Below the pieces are notes generated by a model. That model saw only the letters and a program-made list of their open reading frames with translations, did no database searches and had not been told where the DNA came from. A program made the translations under genes and the position numbers. Below, in pieces: positions 46,286 to 56,071 of a DNA stretch of 64,000 nt. This DNA comes from Cognatishimia sp. F0-27 (lineage in GTDB: Bacteria; Pseudomonadota; Alphaproteobacteria; Rhodobacterales; Rhodobacteraceae): assembly GCF_020667845.1 (NCBI RefSeq), contig NZ_JAFMPQ010000009.1, positions 1-64,000 of the forward strand, in the 5' to 3' direction. Each line of letters opens with the position of its first letter. Position 1 is the stretch's first letter.

Positions 46286-46587
46286 TCGGATTGGAACATT
46301 ACCTGACAGTGGCGGCGGTGCTGTTCGTCATTGGAATTTTCGGGCTATTCCTGAACCGCAAGAACGTGATCATCCTGCTTATGAGCATCGAATTGATGTT
46401 GCTGGCGGTGAATATCAACCTTGTGGCCTTCTCCTGGTATCACGGCGATCTCACGGGGCAGGTCTTCACGCTGTTTGTGCTGACCGTTGCGGCCGCAGAG
46501 GCCGCGATCGGCCTTGCCATCCTCGTGTGCTTCTTCCGCAACCGGGGCACCATCGACGTCGAAGACGTCAACGTGATGAAGGGGTAA
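46282..46587 (+). CDS. nuoK: NADH-quinone oxidoreductase subunit K
   Basis: This 101-residue membrane subunit has three spans. The conserved glutamates lie in [17 protein letters not shown] and [13 protein letters not shown]. It is essential for proton pumping in known complexes. The start overlaps the preceding stop. Confidence 0.97.
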   Translation: MIGLEHYLTVAAVLFVIGIFGLFLNRKNVIILLMSIELMLLAVNINLVAFSWYHGDLTGQVFTLFVLTVAAAEAAIGLAILVCFFRNRGTIDVEDVNVMKG

Positions 46588-46591
46588 GGAC

Positions 46592-48667
46592 ATGGAAAGC
46601 ATCATCCTTTTCGCGCCTTTGCTGGGCGCGCTCATCGCGGGGTTCGGCTGGAAGATCACCGGCATCAGAGGTGCACAGTGGATCACCACGGGGCTTTTGT
46701 TTCTGGCCTGCGCGTTCTCGTGGATCGTGTTCTTCACACATTCACCCGAGACACAGCACATCCAGGTGTTGCGCTGGATCGAGAGCGGCACGCTCAGCAC
46801 GGATTGGTCGATCCGTCTCGACCGACTGACCTCGATCATGTTGATCGTTGTCACCACGGTCTCGGCGCTCGTGCATCTCTATTCCTTCGGCTACATGGCC
46901 CATGACGAGAACTTCAAGGAAGGCGAAGAGAGCTACAAGCCGCGCTTCTTTGCATATCTGTCCTTCTTTACCTTCTCGATGCTGATGCTGGTGACGTCTG
47001 ACAACCTCGTTCAGATGTTCTTTGGCTGGGAAGGCGTGGGCGTCGCGTCCTACCTGCTGATCGGGTTCTATTATCGCAAGCCGTCTGCCAACGCGGCGGC
47101 AATCAAGGCTTTCGTGGTCAACCGGGTGGGCGATTTCGGCTTTGCGCTGGGGATCTTCGCAATCTTCTTCCTCGTGGACTCGGTGAAGTTTGACGACATC
47201 TTTGCCGCCGCGCCGACGCTGGCAGAAACGCAGCTGACCTTCCTGTGGACCACGTGGAATGCCGCTGAACTGATTGCCTTCCTGTTGTTCGTCGGGGCGA
47301 TGGGCAAATCCGCGCAGCTGTTTCTGCACACATGGTTGCCGGACGCGATGGAAGGCCCGACACCGGTTTCGGCATTGATCCATGCCGCAACGATGGTGAC
47401 GGCGGGCGTGTTCCTTGTCTGCCGCATGTCGCCGGTGATGGAATTTGCGCCCTCTGCCATGGCCTTTGTCACCTTCCTCGGCGCAACCACGGCATTCTTT
47501 GCCGCGACGGTGGGTCTCGTGCAGACCGACATCAAGCGCGTGATCGCCTACTCGACCTGTTCGCAGCTCGGCTACATGTTCGTGGCCGCCGGTGTGGGCG
47601 CCTACTCGGTGGCGATGTTCCACCTGTTCACGCATGCCTTCTTCAAGGCGATGCTCTTCCTCGGCGCGGGCTCCGTGATCCACGGGATGCATCACGAGCA
47701 GGACATGCGGAACTATGGCGGATTGCGCCACAAGATGCCCAAGACCTACTGGGCGATGATGATCGGCACGCTGGCCATCACCGGGGTGGGCATTCCGCTG
47801 ACCGGCTGGATCGGTTTTGCGGGCTTTGCGTCCAAGGATGCGGTCATCGAATCCGCCTTTGTCGGCTCGCAGGGGGGCTATGCCTTCTGGATGCTGGTGA
47901 TCGCGGCGCTGATGACGAGCTTCTACAGCTGGCGTCTGATGTTCCTGACATTCTTTGGCAAGCCGCGCGGCGACAAGCACACGCATGAGCATGCGCATGA
48001 GAGCCCCACCGTGATGCTGGTGCCCTTGGGCGTGCTGGCGGTGGGTGCCGTCTTTGCGGGCGCGATCTGGTATTCGAGCTTTTTCGGCAAGACCAACGAG
48101 GTCATCAAGTTCTTTGGCGGTCACTATGAAGAGCCGAGCGATGCGCTCAAGGCCGCCGTGGCGGAGCGCAGCCCGAAGGCGTCGGAGCTGAAATACGTGA
48201 TGGAAGATCCGCCCGGCGATGCGGCGATCTATATCCGGCCGGAGAACACGGTTCTGCATGAGGCGCATTACGTGCCGACATGGGTCAAGCTTTCGCCCTT
48301 CGTGGCCATGCTGATCGGCCTGTTCACCGCGATCTGGTTCTACATCCTCAACCCGTCGCTGCCCAAGCGGCTCGCGGAAAACCAGCGCCCGCTTTACCTG
48401 TTCCTGCTGAACAAGTGGTATTTCGACGAGGTCTACGACTTCCTGTTCGTGCGGCCGGCCAAGGGCCTTGGCCGTTTGCTCTGGAAGCGCGGTGACGGCA
48501 ACGTCATCGACGGGTCGATCAACGGTCTTGCGATGGGGATCATCCCTTTCTTCACCCGGCTCGCAGGACGCGCGCAGTCCGGCTACATCTTTACCTACGC
48601 CTTCGCCATGGTGATCGGGATCGCGATCTTCATCACCTGGATGACGCTCTTCGGAGGGGCACACTGA
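46592..48667 (+). CDS. nuoL: NADH-quinone oxidoreductase subunit L
   Basis: This 691-residue antiporter-like distal pump subunit has [19 protein letters not shown] (key Glu), [38 protein letters not shown] (positions about 230-270), and [20 protein letters not shown] His-rich cytoplasmic loop (HTHEHAHE) is near residue 470. The C-terminal region carries the long lateral helix. Confidence 0.97.
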   Translation: MESIILFAPLLGALIAGFGWKITGIRGAQWITTGLLFLACAFSWIVFFTHSPETQHIQVLRWIESGTLSTDWSIRLDRLTSIMLIVVTTVSALVHLYSFGYMAHDENFKEGEESYKPRFFAYLSFFTFSMLMLVTSDNLVQMFFGWEGVGVASYLLIGFYYRKPSANAAAIKAFVVNRVGDFGFALGIFAIFFLVDSVKFDDIFAAAPTLAETQLTFLWTTWNAAELIAFLLFVGAMGKSAQLFLHTWLPDAMEGPTPVSALIHAATMVTAGVFLVCRMSPVMEFAPSAMAFVTFLGATTAFFAATVGLVQTDIKRVIAYSTCSQLGYMFVAAGVGAYSVAMFHLFTHAFFKAMLFLGAGSVIHGMHHEQDMRNYGGLRHKMPKTYWAMMIGTLAITGVGIPLTGWIGFAGFASKDAVIESAFVGSQGGYAFWMLVIAALMTSFYSWRLMFLTFFGKPRGDKHTHEHAHESPTVMLVPLGVLAVGAVFAGAIWYSSFFGKTNEVIKFFGGHYEEPSDALKAAVAERSPKASELKYVMEDPPGDAAIYIRPENTVLHEAHYVPTWVKLSPFVAMLIGLFTAIWFYILNPSLPKRLAENQRPLYLFLLNKWYFDEVYDFLFVRPAKGLGRLLWKRGDGNVIDGSINGLAMGIIPFFTRLAGRAQSGYIFTYAFAMVIGIAIFITWMTLFGGAH

Positions 48668-48668
48668 T

Positions 48669-50243
48669 ATGGAAAACTCCCTTCTTTCCATGGTCACATT
48701 CGGCCCGTTGATCGGGGCCATCATCATGATGGTGCTGCTGCGGGGTGGTGACGAGGCGGCGGACCGCAATGCAAAGTGGTTTGCGCTGATCACGACGACG
48801 ATCACCTTCCTGATCTCGCTCTTCATCCTGTTCCAGTTCGACCCGGCCGACACCGGTTTCCAGATGGTCGAGGAGGCCGAATGGCTGCTCGGGCTGCAAT
48901 ACAAGATGGGCGTGGACGGGATCAGCGTTCTGTTCGTGCTGCTGACGACCTTCATCATGCCGCTGGTCATTGCCGCGTCGTGGGACGTGACGACCCGCGT
49001 GAAGGAATACATGATCGCGTTTCTGGTGCTGGAAACGCTCATGCTGGGCGTGTTCATGGCGCTGGACCTGGTGCTGTTCTACCTGTTCTTCGAGGCGTCG
49101 CTGATCCCGATGTTCCTGATCATCGGGATCTGGGGCGGGGCGAACCGGATCTATGCGAGCTTCAAGTTCTTCCTCTACACCTTCCTTGGCTCGGTGCTGA
49201 TGCTGGTGGCGATGGTGGCGATGTTCTCGGACGCGGGCACCACCGATATCGAGGCGCTGTTGCAGCATAATTTTGGCTCCGAGGATTTCTCGCTTCTGGG
49301 TGTGCAGATCGTCGGCGGCTTCCAGACGCTGCTGTTCCTCGCCTTCTTTGCCAGCTTCGCGGTCAAGATGCCGATGTGGCCTGTCCACACATGGTTGCCG
49401 GATGCGCACGTGCAGGCCCCGACGGCAGGCTCGGTCGTGCTGGCGGCGATCCTGTTGAAGATGGGGGGCTACGGGTTCTTGCGCTTCTCGCTGCCGATGT
49501 TCCCGGTTGGCTCCGAGGTGATGGCGCCGCTGGTTTTCACGCTGTCGGTGATCGCGATCATCTACACCTCGCTGGTGGCACTGGTGCAGGAGGACATGAA
49601 GAAGCTGATCGCCTATTCCTCGGTCGCGCATATGGGCTTTGTGACCATGGGGATTTTCGCCGCGAACCAGCAGGGCATCGACGGCGCGATTTTTCAGATG
49701 ATCAGCCACGGGTTCATTTCCGGAGCGCTCTTCCTGTGTGTCGGTGTGATCTATGACCGGATGCACACGCGCGAGATCGATGCCTATGGCGGTCTGGTCA
49801 ACCGGATGCCGGCCTATGCGCTGATCTTCATGCTCTTCACCATGGCGAATGTCGGCTTGCCGGGGACCTCGGGCTTTGTGGGTGAATTCCTCACGCTCAT
49901 GGGCGTGTTCCAGGTCAACACCTGGGTGGCGGCGGGTGCGGCGACGGGGGTTATCCTGTCGGCTGGCTATGCGCTCTGGCTCTATCGCCGGGTGGTGATG
50001 GGGGACCTGATCAAGGAAAGCCTCAAGACCATCACCGACATGACCCGGCGCGAGAAGGCGATCTTTGCCCCGCTGGTCGTGATGACGATCTGGATGGGCG
50101 TGTATCCCGCGCCGATCCTCGACCGGATCGGGCCGTCCGTCACGGCGCTGGTCTCGCAATATGACACCCGTGTCGCGCAAGCGGCGCTGGAGCGTAAAAA
50201 CCAGGTGGCCGAAATGGCCCCGACAGAAGGAACGGACCATTGA
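48669..50243 (+). CDS. nuoM: NADH-quinone oxidoreductase subunit M
   Basis: This 524-residue antiporter-like subunit has the proton-channel glutamate in [13 protein letters not shown], lysine channel residues in [34 protein letters not shown] (about 227-260), and [18 protein letters not shown]. The stop overlaps the TTG start of nuoN. Confidence 0.97.
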   Translation: MENSLLSMVTFGPLIGAIIMMVLLRGGDEAADRNAKWFALITTTITFLISLFILFQFDPADTGFQMVEEAEWLLGLQYKMGVDGISVLFVLLTTFIMPLVIAASWDVTTRVKEYMIAFLVLETLMLGVFMALDLVLFYLFFEASLIPMFLIIGIWGGANRIYASFKFFLYTFLGSVLMLVAMVAMFSDAGTTDIEALLQHNFGSEDFSLLGVQIVGGFQTLLFLAFFASFAVKMPMWPVHTWLPDAHVQAPTAGSVVLAAILLKMGGYGFLRFSLPMFPVGSEVMAPLVFTLSVIAIIYTSLVALVQEDMKKLIAYSSVAHMGFVTMGIFAANQQGIDGAIFQMISHGFISGALFLCVGVIYDRMHTREIDAYGGLVNRMPAYALIFMLFTMANVGLPGTSGFVGEFLTLMGVFQVNTWVAAGAATGVILSAGYALWLYRRVVMGDLIKESLKTITDMTRREKAIFAPLVVMTIWMGVYPAPILDRIGPSVTALVSQYDTRVAQAALERKNQVAEMAPTEGTDH

Positions 50244-51685
50244 TCGAGGCTGATCTCACCATCATCATGCCAGAGATCCTGCTGGCGGTTTTCGCGATGG
50301 GCGCGCTCTTGTTGGGCGTTTACACGACCAAGGACAAGATGGCGCCGGTGTTGGTCTGGGTGACCTCCGCGCTGTTCCTGGCGCTGGCCTTCTGGATCGG
50401 AACCACCGGCAGCGGCAGCAACGCGGCATTCTCCGGGATGTTCATCGACGATGCGTTCTCGCGCTTTGCGAAGGTGGCAATCCTCTTGTCGGCGGCCGCG
50501 ATCCTCGTGATGTCGGAAGGCTACATGGCGCGGCGCGATCTGCTGCGGTTCGAATTCCCCATCCTGATTGCGCTGGCGGTCATCGGCATGATGATGATGG
50601 TCTCCGCCGGTGATCTAATGGCGCTTTACATGGGGCTCGAGCTGCAATCACTGGCGCTCTACGTGGTGGCGTCCCTGCGTCGCGACTCGGCAAAATCCAC
50701 CGAGGCCGGCCTGAAATATTTCGTGCTCGGCGCGCTGAGTTCCGGTCTGCTCCTCTACGGGGCGTCGTTGGTTTATGGCTATTCCGGCACGACGCTGTTT
50801 TCGGGCATCATCGAGGCGGCGAACAACGAGGACGGGATCTCCATCGGCTTGCTCATCGGCCTTGTGCTGGTGATCTCCGGTCTGGCCTTCAAGGTGTCGG
50901 CCGTGCCGTTCCATATGTGGACGCCGGACGTCTATGAGGGCTCGCCGACCCCGGTGACCGCCTTCTTTGCCACCGCGCCGAAGGTTGCGGCGATGGGGTT
51001 GTTCGCGCGCGTGCTGCATGATGCGTTCGGCGGGGTGGTCTCGGATTGGAGCCAGGTCATCGCTTTCATCTCGCTGCTGTCGATGTTCCTCGGGGCGGTC
51101 GCCGCGATGGGGCAGCGCGACATCAAGCGCCTGATGGCCTATTCGTCGATTGCGCATATGGGCTACGCGCTCATGGGGCTGGCCGCTGGCACGGTGCTGG
51201 GTGTGCAGGCGATGCTGATCTACATGGCGATTTACGTGACGATGAATATCGGCACTTTCGCCTTCATCCTGTCGATGGAGCGCGATGGTCAGCCGGTCAC
51301 GGATATCGAGAGCCTTGGTATGTATTCCAAGCGCGCGCCGGGCAAGGCGCTGGCGGTCTTGGTGTTGATGTTCAGCCTCGCGGGCGTGCCGCCGCTGGTC
51401 GGGTTCTTCGGCAAGCTTTATGTTCTGCGCGCGGCCTATGATGCCGGGCTGGCATGGCTGGCCGTTGCCGGGGTCATCGCGTCGGTGATTGGCGCGTTCT
51501 ACTACCTGCGGATTGTCTACTTCATGTATTTCGGCGAGGATCGCGAGGATGCGCTGGATACGGGCACGCCGCCGGTGCTCTACGGCTTCCTGATGGCGTC
51601 GGCGATCATCATGGTTGTCGGCGTGGTCAACCTCTTCGGTATCGAAGGGGCGGCACAGGCCGCCGCGGCGGTTCTGGTCGAGTGA
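50240..51685 (+). CDS. nuoN: NADH-quinone oxidoreductase subunit N
   Basis: This 481-residue antiporter-like subunit has a start at TTG 50240 (TTGA overlap with the nuoM stop, AAGGAAC upstream). Motifs are [57 protein letters not shown] (about 214-251) and [22 protein letters not shown]. It is the last gene of the nuo operon. Confidence 0.96.
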   Translation: MIEADLTIIMPEILLAVFAMGALLLGVYTTKDKMAPVLVWVTSALFLALAFWIGTTGSGSNAAFSGMFIDDAFSRFAKVAILLSAAAILVMSEGYMARRDLLRFEFPILIALAVIGMMMMVSAGDLMALYMGLELQSLALYVVASLRRDSAKSTEAGLKYFVLGALSSGLLLYGASLVYGYSGTTLFSGIIEAANNEDGISIGLLIGLVLVISGLAFKVSAVPFHMWTPDVYEGSPTPVTAFFATAPKVAAMGLFARVLHDAFGGVVSDWSQVIAFISLLSMFLGAVAAMGQRDIKRLMAYSSIAHMGYALMGLAAGTVLGVQAMLIYMAIYVTMNIGTFAFILSMERDGQPVTDIESLGMYSKRAPGKALAVLVLMFSLAGVPPLVGFFGKLYVLRAAYDAGLAWLAVAGVIASVIGAFYYLRIVYFMYFGEDREDALDTGTPPVLYGFLMASAIIMVVGVVNLFGIEGAAQAAAAVLVE

Positions 51686-51725
51686 CGGCAACACGCAGGA
51701 CAGAGGCTTCCGGCAATCCAGAGGT

Positions 51726-51810
51726 GACGCGCCACGGGCGCGTCGCTTTTGTTTTGGCATGGGGGTGCTACCCCCAAACCCCCGGAGTATTTCCGGACAG
51801 AAGAAGCGTG
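51726..51810 (+). repeat. Dispersed hairpin repeat element, copy C, with nuo terminator
   Basis: GACGCGCC-ACG-GGCGCGTC (51726-51744) is a perfect 8-bp hairpin followed by GCTTTTGTTTT and is the likely nuo operon terminator. A second hairpin GGGGGT-GCT-ACCCCC (51761-51775) and the tail CCCCCGGAGTATTTCC, then AGAAGAAGCG, complete the element. Its modules match copies A, B and D in a different order. Confidence 0.75.
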
Positions 51811-51818
51811 GGGTGGGC

Positions 51819-52562
51819 ATGACCTGGCCCGTTGGCTATGGGCGGGTGGTGCTCGCTTCGGTGGACAGCACACAGGCGGAGGCGGCGCGGCGGTTTGCGC
51901 GGTTTGCCGGGCCGGAATGGATCCTTGCGCGCAGCCAGACCGCGGCACGGGGACGGCGGGGACGGCCCTGGCTGGCGCCGGCGGGTAATTTTGCGGCCTC
52001 GCTGGTGTTGCGGCCTGACGGCGAGGCACCGGAGCGCGTGGCGCTGCGGTCCTTCGTGGCGGCGCTTGCGCTTCATGAGGCGTTTGAGCATGTTGGCGTG
52101 CCGCGCTCCGCGCTGGCGCTGAAATGGCCCAATGACGTGCTGCTGAACGAGGGCAAGGTGGCGGGGATCCTTCTGGAGGCCATGCAGGGCGCGGGCGGGG
52201 GGCTGGCCATCGGTGTGGGCGTGAACCTGATCGCTGCGCCGGACCCGGAAGCGGTGGAGACCGGCGCGGTGCAGCCGGTTTCGCTGCTGGAGGAGACAGG
52301 CATCCGTGTGGCGCCCGAACCGTTTCTCGACGCGCTGGCGGCGGCCTATGCGGCGTGGGAGGCGCGGTTCGTGACCTATGGTTTTGAACCGGTGCGGGCG
52401 GCCTGGCTCGACCGGGCGGCGCGGATCGGCGCGCCGGTCACCGCCCGGATGGGCCATCAGACCCTGAGCGGCATTTTCGAGACGGTGGACCCGCAGGGTG
52501 CCCTTGTTCTACAGACGGATGCGGGGCGGCGGGCGGTCACCGCAGCGGATATCTTCTTCTAA
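51819..52562 (+). CDS. birA: Biotin--[acetyl-CoA-carboxylase] ligase
   Basis: This 247-residue enzyme attaches biotin to carrier domains of acetyl-CoA and methylcrotonyl-CoA carboxylases. Motifs are SQTAARGRRGRPWLAPAGNF (biotinyl-AMP loop) and LALKWPNDVLLNEGKVAGIL. There is no N-terminal HTH domain, so it is a ligase only, not a repressor. ATG 51819 is in GGGTGGGCATG. The MccA subunit in this window is a likely substrate. Confidence 0.93.
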   Translation: MTWPVGYGRVVLASVDSTQAEAARRFARFAGPEWILARSQTAARGRRGRPWLAPAGNFAASLVLRPDGEAPERVALRSFVAALALHEAFEHVGVPRSALALKWPNDVLLNEGKVAGILLEAMQGAGGGLAIGVGVNLIAAPDPEAVETGAVQPVSLLEETGIRVAPEPFLDALAAAYAAWEARFVTYGFEPVRAAWLDRAARIGAPVTARMGHQTLSGIFETVDPQGALVLQTDAGRRAVTAADIFF

Positions 52563-52589
52563 CCCGATAGACATGAGACTGGAGCCCCC

Positions 52590-53369
52590 ATGCTTCTTGC
52601 GATTGATTGCGGCAACACGAATACGGTCTTTTCCATCTGGGACGGGGCGCGCTTCATTGCGACATGGCGCACGGCGACGGAGCATCAGCGCACGGCGGAT
52701 CAGTATTTCGTCTGGCTTTCGACCTTGATGGGAATTCAGAAGATCGATGCGGAGATCACCGACGTGATCATCTCCTCGACCGTTCCGCGCGTGGTGTTCA
52801 ACCTGCGGGTTCTTGCGGATCGGTATTTCGACACGCGGCCTTTCGTGGTGGGCAAGCCCGATTGTCTTTTACCGGTGGATATCCGGGTGGACACGGGCAC
52901 GCAGGTTGGTCCGGACCGGCTCGTCAACACGGTTGCAGGCTATGATCTTTATGGGGGCGACCTGATCGTCGTGGATTTCGGGACCGCGACCACCTTTGAC
53001 GTTGTCGACACCGATGGCGCCTATATCGGCGGGGTCATTGCACCGGGTGTCAATCTGAGCCTCGAGGCGCTGCACCAGGCGGCGGCGGCCTTGCCGCATG
53101 TGGACATTTCGCGCCCGCAGCGGGTGGTGGGCACCAACACGGTAGCCTGTATGCAATCGGGTGTGTTCTGGGGCTACGTGGGGCTTGTCCGGGAGATCTG
53201 CGCGCGGATCAAGGAGGAGCGCGCGCGACCGATGAAGGTGATCTCGACCGGCGGGCTGGCGCCGTTGTTTCAGCAATCCGCAGACCTATTTGACGCATTT
53301 CAAGACGATCTGACGATGCACGGACTGACCGTGATACACAAACATAACAAGACCGAGGTTAGAGCATGA
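52590..53369 (+). CDS. coaX: Type III pantothenate kinase
   Basis: This 259-residue enzyme phosphorylates pantothenate, the first step of CoA synthesis. Motifs are the phosphate-binding DCGNTNT (6-12), GPDRLVNTVAGYDL, IVVDFGTATTFDVVD and GGVIAPGVNLSLEALH. GGAG lies upstream of the ATG. It overlaps rnj by ATGA. Confidence 0.95.
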   Translation: MLLAIDCGNTNTVFSIWDGARFIATWRTATEHQRTADQYFVWLSTLMGIQKIDAEITDVIISSTVPRVVFNLRVLADRYFDTRPFVVGKPDCLLPVDIRVDTGTQVGPDRLVNTVAGYDLYGGDLIVVDFGTATTFDVVDTDGAYIGGVIAPGVNLSLEALHQAAAALPHVDISRPQRVVGTNTVACMQSGVFWGYVGLVREICARIKEERARPMKVISTGGLAPLFQQSADLFDAFQDDLTMHGLTVIHKHNKTEVRA

Positions 53370-55033
53370 GCACGTCCCGACTGATTTACCTGCCGCTTGG
53401 CGGCGCCGGCGAGATCGGCATGAACTGCTATGTTTACGGCTATGGGCAGCCGGGAGAGGAGCGGCTGATCGTTGTCGATCTGGGCGTCACCTTTCCGGAC
53501 ATGGATGGCAGCCCGGGGGTCGATCTCATCCTGCCGGATATCGGCTGGCTCAAGCAGAACAAGGCGCGGATCGAGGCGGTGTTCATCACCCATGCGCATG
53601 AGGATCACGTGGGCGCGGTGGGCCACACCTATGCGGATCTCGGCGCGCCGATCTATGCGCGGGCCTTCACCGCCAATATCGCGCGCGGCAAGCTGAGCGA
53701 ATATGGGATCGAACCGGGCGCGGTACAGACCTGCTCCGCGTATCCCGAGACGGTAACCGCAGGGCCGTTCACGGTCTCGTTCCTGCCGATTTCGCATTCA
53801 ATCCCGGAAAGCTCTGCCTTGGTGATCGACAGTCCCGATGGGCGGGTCATCCATACCGGCGACTTCAAGCTTGATACGTCGCCGCTGGTTGGCGAGCCGT
53901 GGGATCCGGAGCTTTGGGCGGAGGTATCGAAGGGCGGCGTGAAGGCTTTGGTCTGCGATTCGACCAATGTCTTTTCGCACACCCCCGGACGCTCGGAAGC
54001 CAGTGTCGGCCCGGCGGTGGAAAAGCTGGTGGCCGAGGCGAAGCAGATGGTGGTTGCCACCACCTTTGCGTCCAACGTCGCCCGGGTGAAGACCCTGGCA
54101 GAGGCGGGCGAGCGGGCGGGACGCTCGATCTGCCTGATGGGGCGGGCGATGCGGCGTATGATCGAGGCTTCGGTGGAGACCGGCGTGCTCAAGGGGTTTC
54201 CGAAGGTGATCGGGCCGGAAGATGCGAGCCAGATCCCGCGTGAAAACCTGATGCTGCTGGTGACCGGAAGCCAGGGCGAGCGACGCGCTGCGAGCGCGCA
54301 GCTGGCGCGCGGCAAGTATCACGGGATCGAGATGCAGGAGGGTGACCTCTTCCTGTTTTCCTCGAAAACCATCCCCGGCAACGAGCGTGGCGTGATCCGG
54401 ATCATCAACCAGTTCTCCGAGCAGGGCGTCGACGTGGTGGACGATTCCAGCGGGGAGTATCATGTCTCGGGCCACGCCAACCGGCCCGATCTTGTCACCA
54501 TGCAGGAGGTTGTGAACCCGCAGATCGTCGTGCCGATGCATGGCGAGCACCGGCACCTGCGCGAGCATGTGAAACTCGCTGGCGAGAAGGGGCGCAAGGG
54601 GGTTCTGGCGGTCAACGGCATGATGGTGTCGCTGTCGGGAAATGCTCCGGAGGTGGTGGATTACATCGAGACCGGGCGGACCTATCTTGATGGATCCGTA
54701 CAGATCGGTGCGCTTGACGGGATTGTGCGGGACCGCATTCGCATGGCCCTGAACGGGCATGTGACGGTCACCGTGATCCTCGATGAAGAGGATGAGCCAT
54801 TGGGCGATCCGTGGTGCGATATCAAGGGCTTGCCGGAAACAGGGCGGAGCCGCGCCGGGTTGGTCGAGGTGCTTGAAGCGGATCTGGGGCAATTCCTCGG
54901 CCGGGCCAAGGCAAAGACGATGCGCGACGATGCCAAGCTCGAGGACGAGCTGACGCGCATCGTGCGGCAGACATCGCAGAACGAGATCGGCAAGAAGCCC
55001 GAAGTGACGGTTGTTGTCTCGCGGCTGACCTGA
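53366..55033 (+). CDS. rnj: Ribonuclease J
   Basis: This 555-residue metallo-beta-lactamase/beta-CASP nuclease matures and decays RNA with 5'-exo and endo activity. Zinc ligands lie in FITHAHEDHVGAVGH (about 73-87), HSIPESSA and HTGDFKLD. beta-CASP motifs include the DSTN and HVSGHANRPDL regions. A C-terminal dimerisation domain is present. It is convergent with the tautomerase gene, 7 bases away. Confidence 0.95.
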   Translation: MSTSRLIYLPLGGAGEIGMNCYVYGYGQPGEERLIVVDLGVTFPDMDGSPGVDLILPDIGWLKQNKARIEAVFITHAHEDHVGAVGHTYADLGAPIYARAFTANIARGKLSEYGIEPGAVQTCSAYPETVTAGPFTVSFLPISHSIPESSALVIDSPDGRVIHTGDFKLDTSPLVGEPWDPELWAEVSKGGVKALVCDSTNVFSHTPGRSEASVGPAVEKLVAEAKQMVVATTFASNVARVKTLAEAGERAGRSICLMGRAMRRMIEASVETGVLKGFPKVIGPEDASQIPRENLMLLVTGSQGERRAASAQLARGKYHGIEMQEGDLFLFSSKTIPGNERGVIRIINQFSEQGVDVVDDSSGEYHVSGHANRPDLVTMQEVVNPQIVVPMHGEHRHLREHVKLAGEKGRKGVLAVNGMMVSLSGNAPEVVDYIETGRTYLDGSVQIGALDGIVRDRIRMALNGHVTVTVILDEEDEPLGDPWCDIKGLPETGRSRAGLVEVLEADLGQFLGRAKAKTMRDDAKLEDELTRIVRQTSQNEIGKKPEVTVVVSRLT

Positions 55034-55040
55034 GCCCAGC

Positions 55041-55259
55041 TCAGCCGCGTGCTTTCATCTCGCGGGCCATGTCGGTTGTCAGGACCTGCCCGGCGTAGCA
55101 CCAGCTTCCGCTTCTGATTTCATGGATGCGGACCGAGGTGCCGGCAGCGATGGTTTGGCCCGCAACGGAGCCGAAGGCCTCGGTGATCCGTGTGAGGATC
55201 TGTGCTTTCTCCGCATCGGTGAAAACACCGTCCAGAACCTGAATGTCGATGGATGGCAT
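55041..55259 (-). CDS. 4-oxalocrotonate tautomerase-like protein
   Basis: This 72-residue protein starts MPSIDIQVLDGVFTDAEKAQIL, with catalytic Pro2 exposed after Met removal. GTSVRIHEIRSGSWCYAGQVL is the conserved second half with an Arg. It is the usual size for the family. The substrate is unknown. ATG 55259 has a purine-rich sequence upstream. Confidence 0.82.
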   Translation of the reverse strand: MPSIDIQVLDGVFTDAEKAQILTRITEAFGSVAGQTIAAGTSVRIHEIRSGSWCYAGQVLTTDMAREMKARG

Positions 55260-55470
55260 GATGCCCCCTTTCCCGTTTTGTATCGGCGCGGGCAGCGTAA
55301 GGCGTGGGGAGCCACGTTTCAAATCACCGGACGTCCGGCCGGCTTTCCACCATGGCGCGGTCTGTCTCAGGGGACGGACGGGTGGGGGAAGTGACGCCCG
55401 GTGGCACGACCTGTCTCACGCGCTAGGTCATTCCCAACATGCATGAGCATGGCAATAGGGAGACCGGAGT

Positions 55471-55896
55471 ATGAAAACCAACAAGGGATCAGCCAACTGG
55501 AAGGGTGGATTGAAAGACGGCACGGGCACGATTTCCACCCCGTCCGGCGTGCTTGAGCAAGTGAACTACGGGTTCAACAAGCGCTTCGGAGATGAGCCGG
55601 GAACCAATCCGGAGGAGCTCATTGCGGCGGCCCATGCGTCGTGTTTCTCAATGGCGCTGTCCATGGTGCTCGGTGAAGCCGGATTTACCGCGGACGATAT
55701 TTCGACCGAGGCGAAAGTGACGCTGGAAGAGAAGGATGGCGGGTTTGCGGTGACAAAGAGCCACCTGACCGTGACGGCGCAGGTGCCCGGCGCGGGGGCA
55801 GAGGATTTTCACAAAGCTGCAACCGTGGCCAAGGAAAACTGTCCGATCTCCAAATTGCTGAACGCGGAAATCACGATGGACGCCTCCTTGAACTGA
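55471..55896 (+). CDS. OsmC family peroxiredoxin
   Basis: This 141-residue protein of the OsmC/YhfA type has two catalytic cysteines in AAHASCFSMALSMVLG (about residue 55) and AKENCPISKLL (about residue 120). It reduces organic hydroperoxides. The TNPEELIAAAHA stretch is typical. GGGAGACCGGAG precedes the ATG. It is convergent with the DEAD-box gene. Confidence 0.9.
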   Translation: MKTNKGSANWKGGLKDGTGTISTPSGVLEQVNYGFNKRFGDEPGTNPEELIAAAHASCFSMALSMVLGEAGFTADDISTEAKVTLEEKDGGFAVTKSHLTVTAQVPGAGAEDFHKAATVAKENCPISKLLNAEITMDASLN

Positions 55897-56019
55897 GGCA
55901 GGATGTTACGAGGCGCAGGCGCGCGCGGCCCGTCCGACGCGCCTTGCGCCGCTTGAAACGCCCTCGCTGAGGCGACTCGTTTGAGCCGACCCATCCTGCG
56001 CCGACCCATCTGAAAAGAA

Positions 56020-56046
56020 AAAGGCCGCCAATGTCTGGCGGCCTTT
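56020..56046 (-). terminator. Intrinsic terminator of the DEAD-box gene
   Basis: A perfect 11-bp stem (AAAGGCCGCCA / TGGCGGCCTTT) with a 5-base loop is followed on the minus strand by TTCTTTTC. It lies 26 bases past the helicase stop and may also end osmC transcription. Upstream, the 11-mer GCCGACCCATC occurs twice (55985, 56000). Confidence 0.75.
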
Positions 56047-56071
56047 CGCGTGTGAGGCGCGTTGGCGGGGA

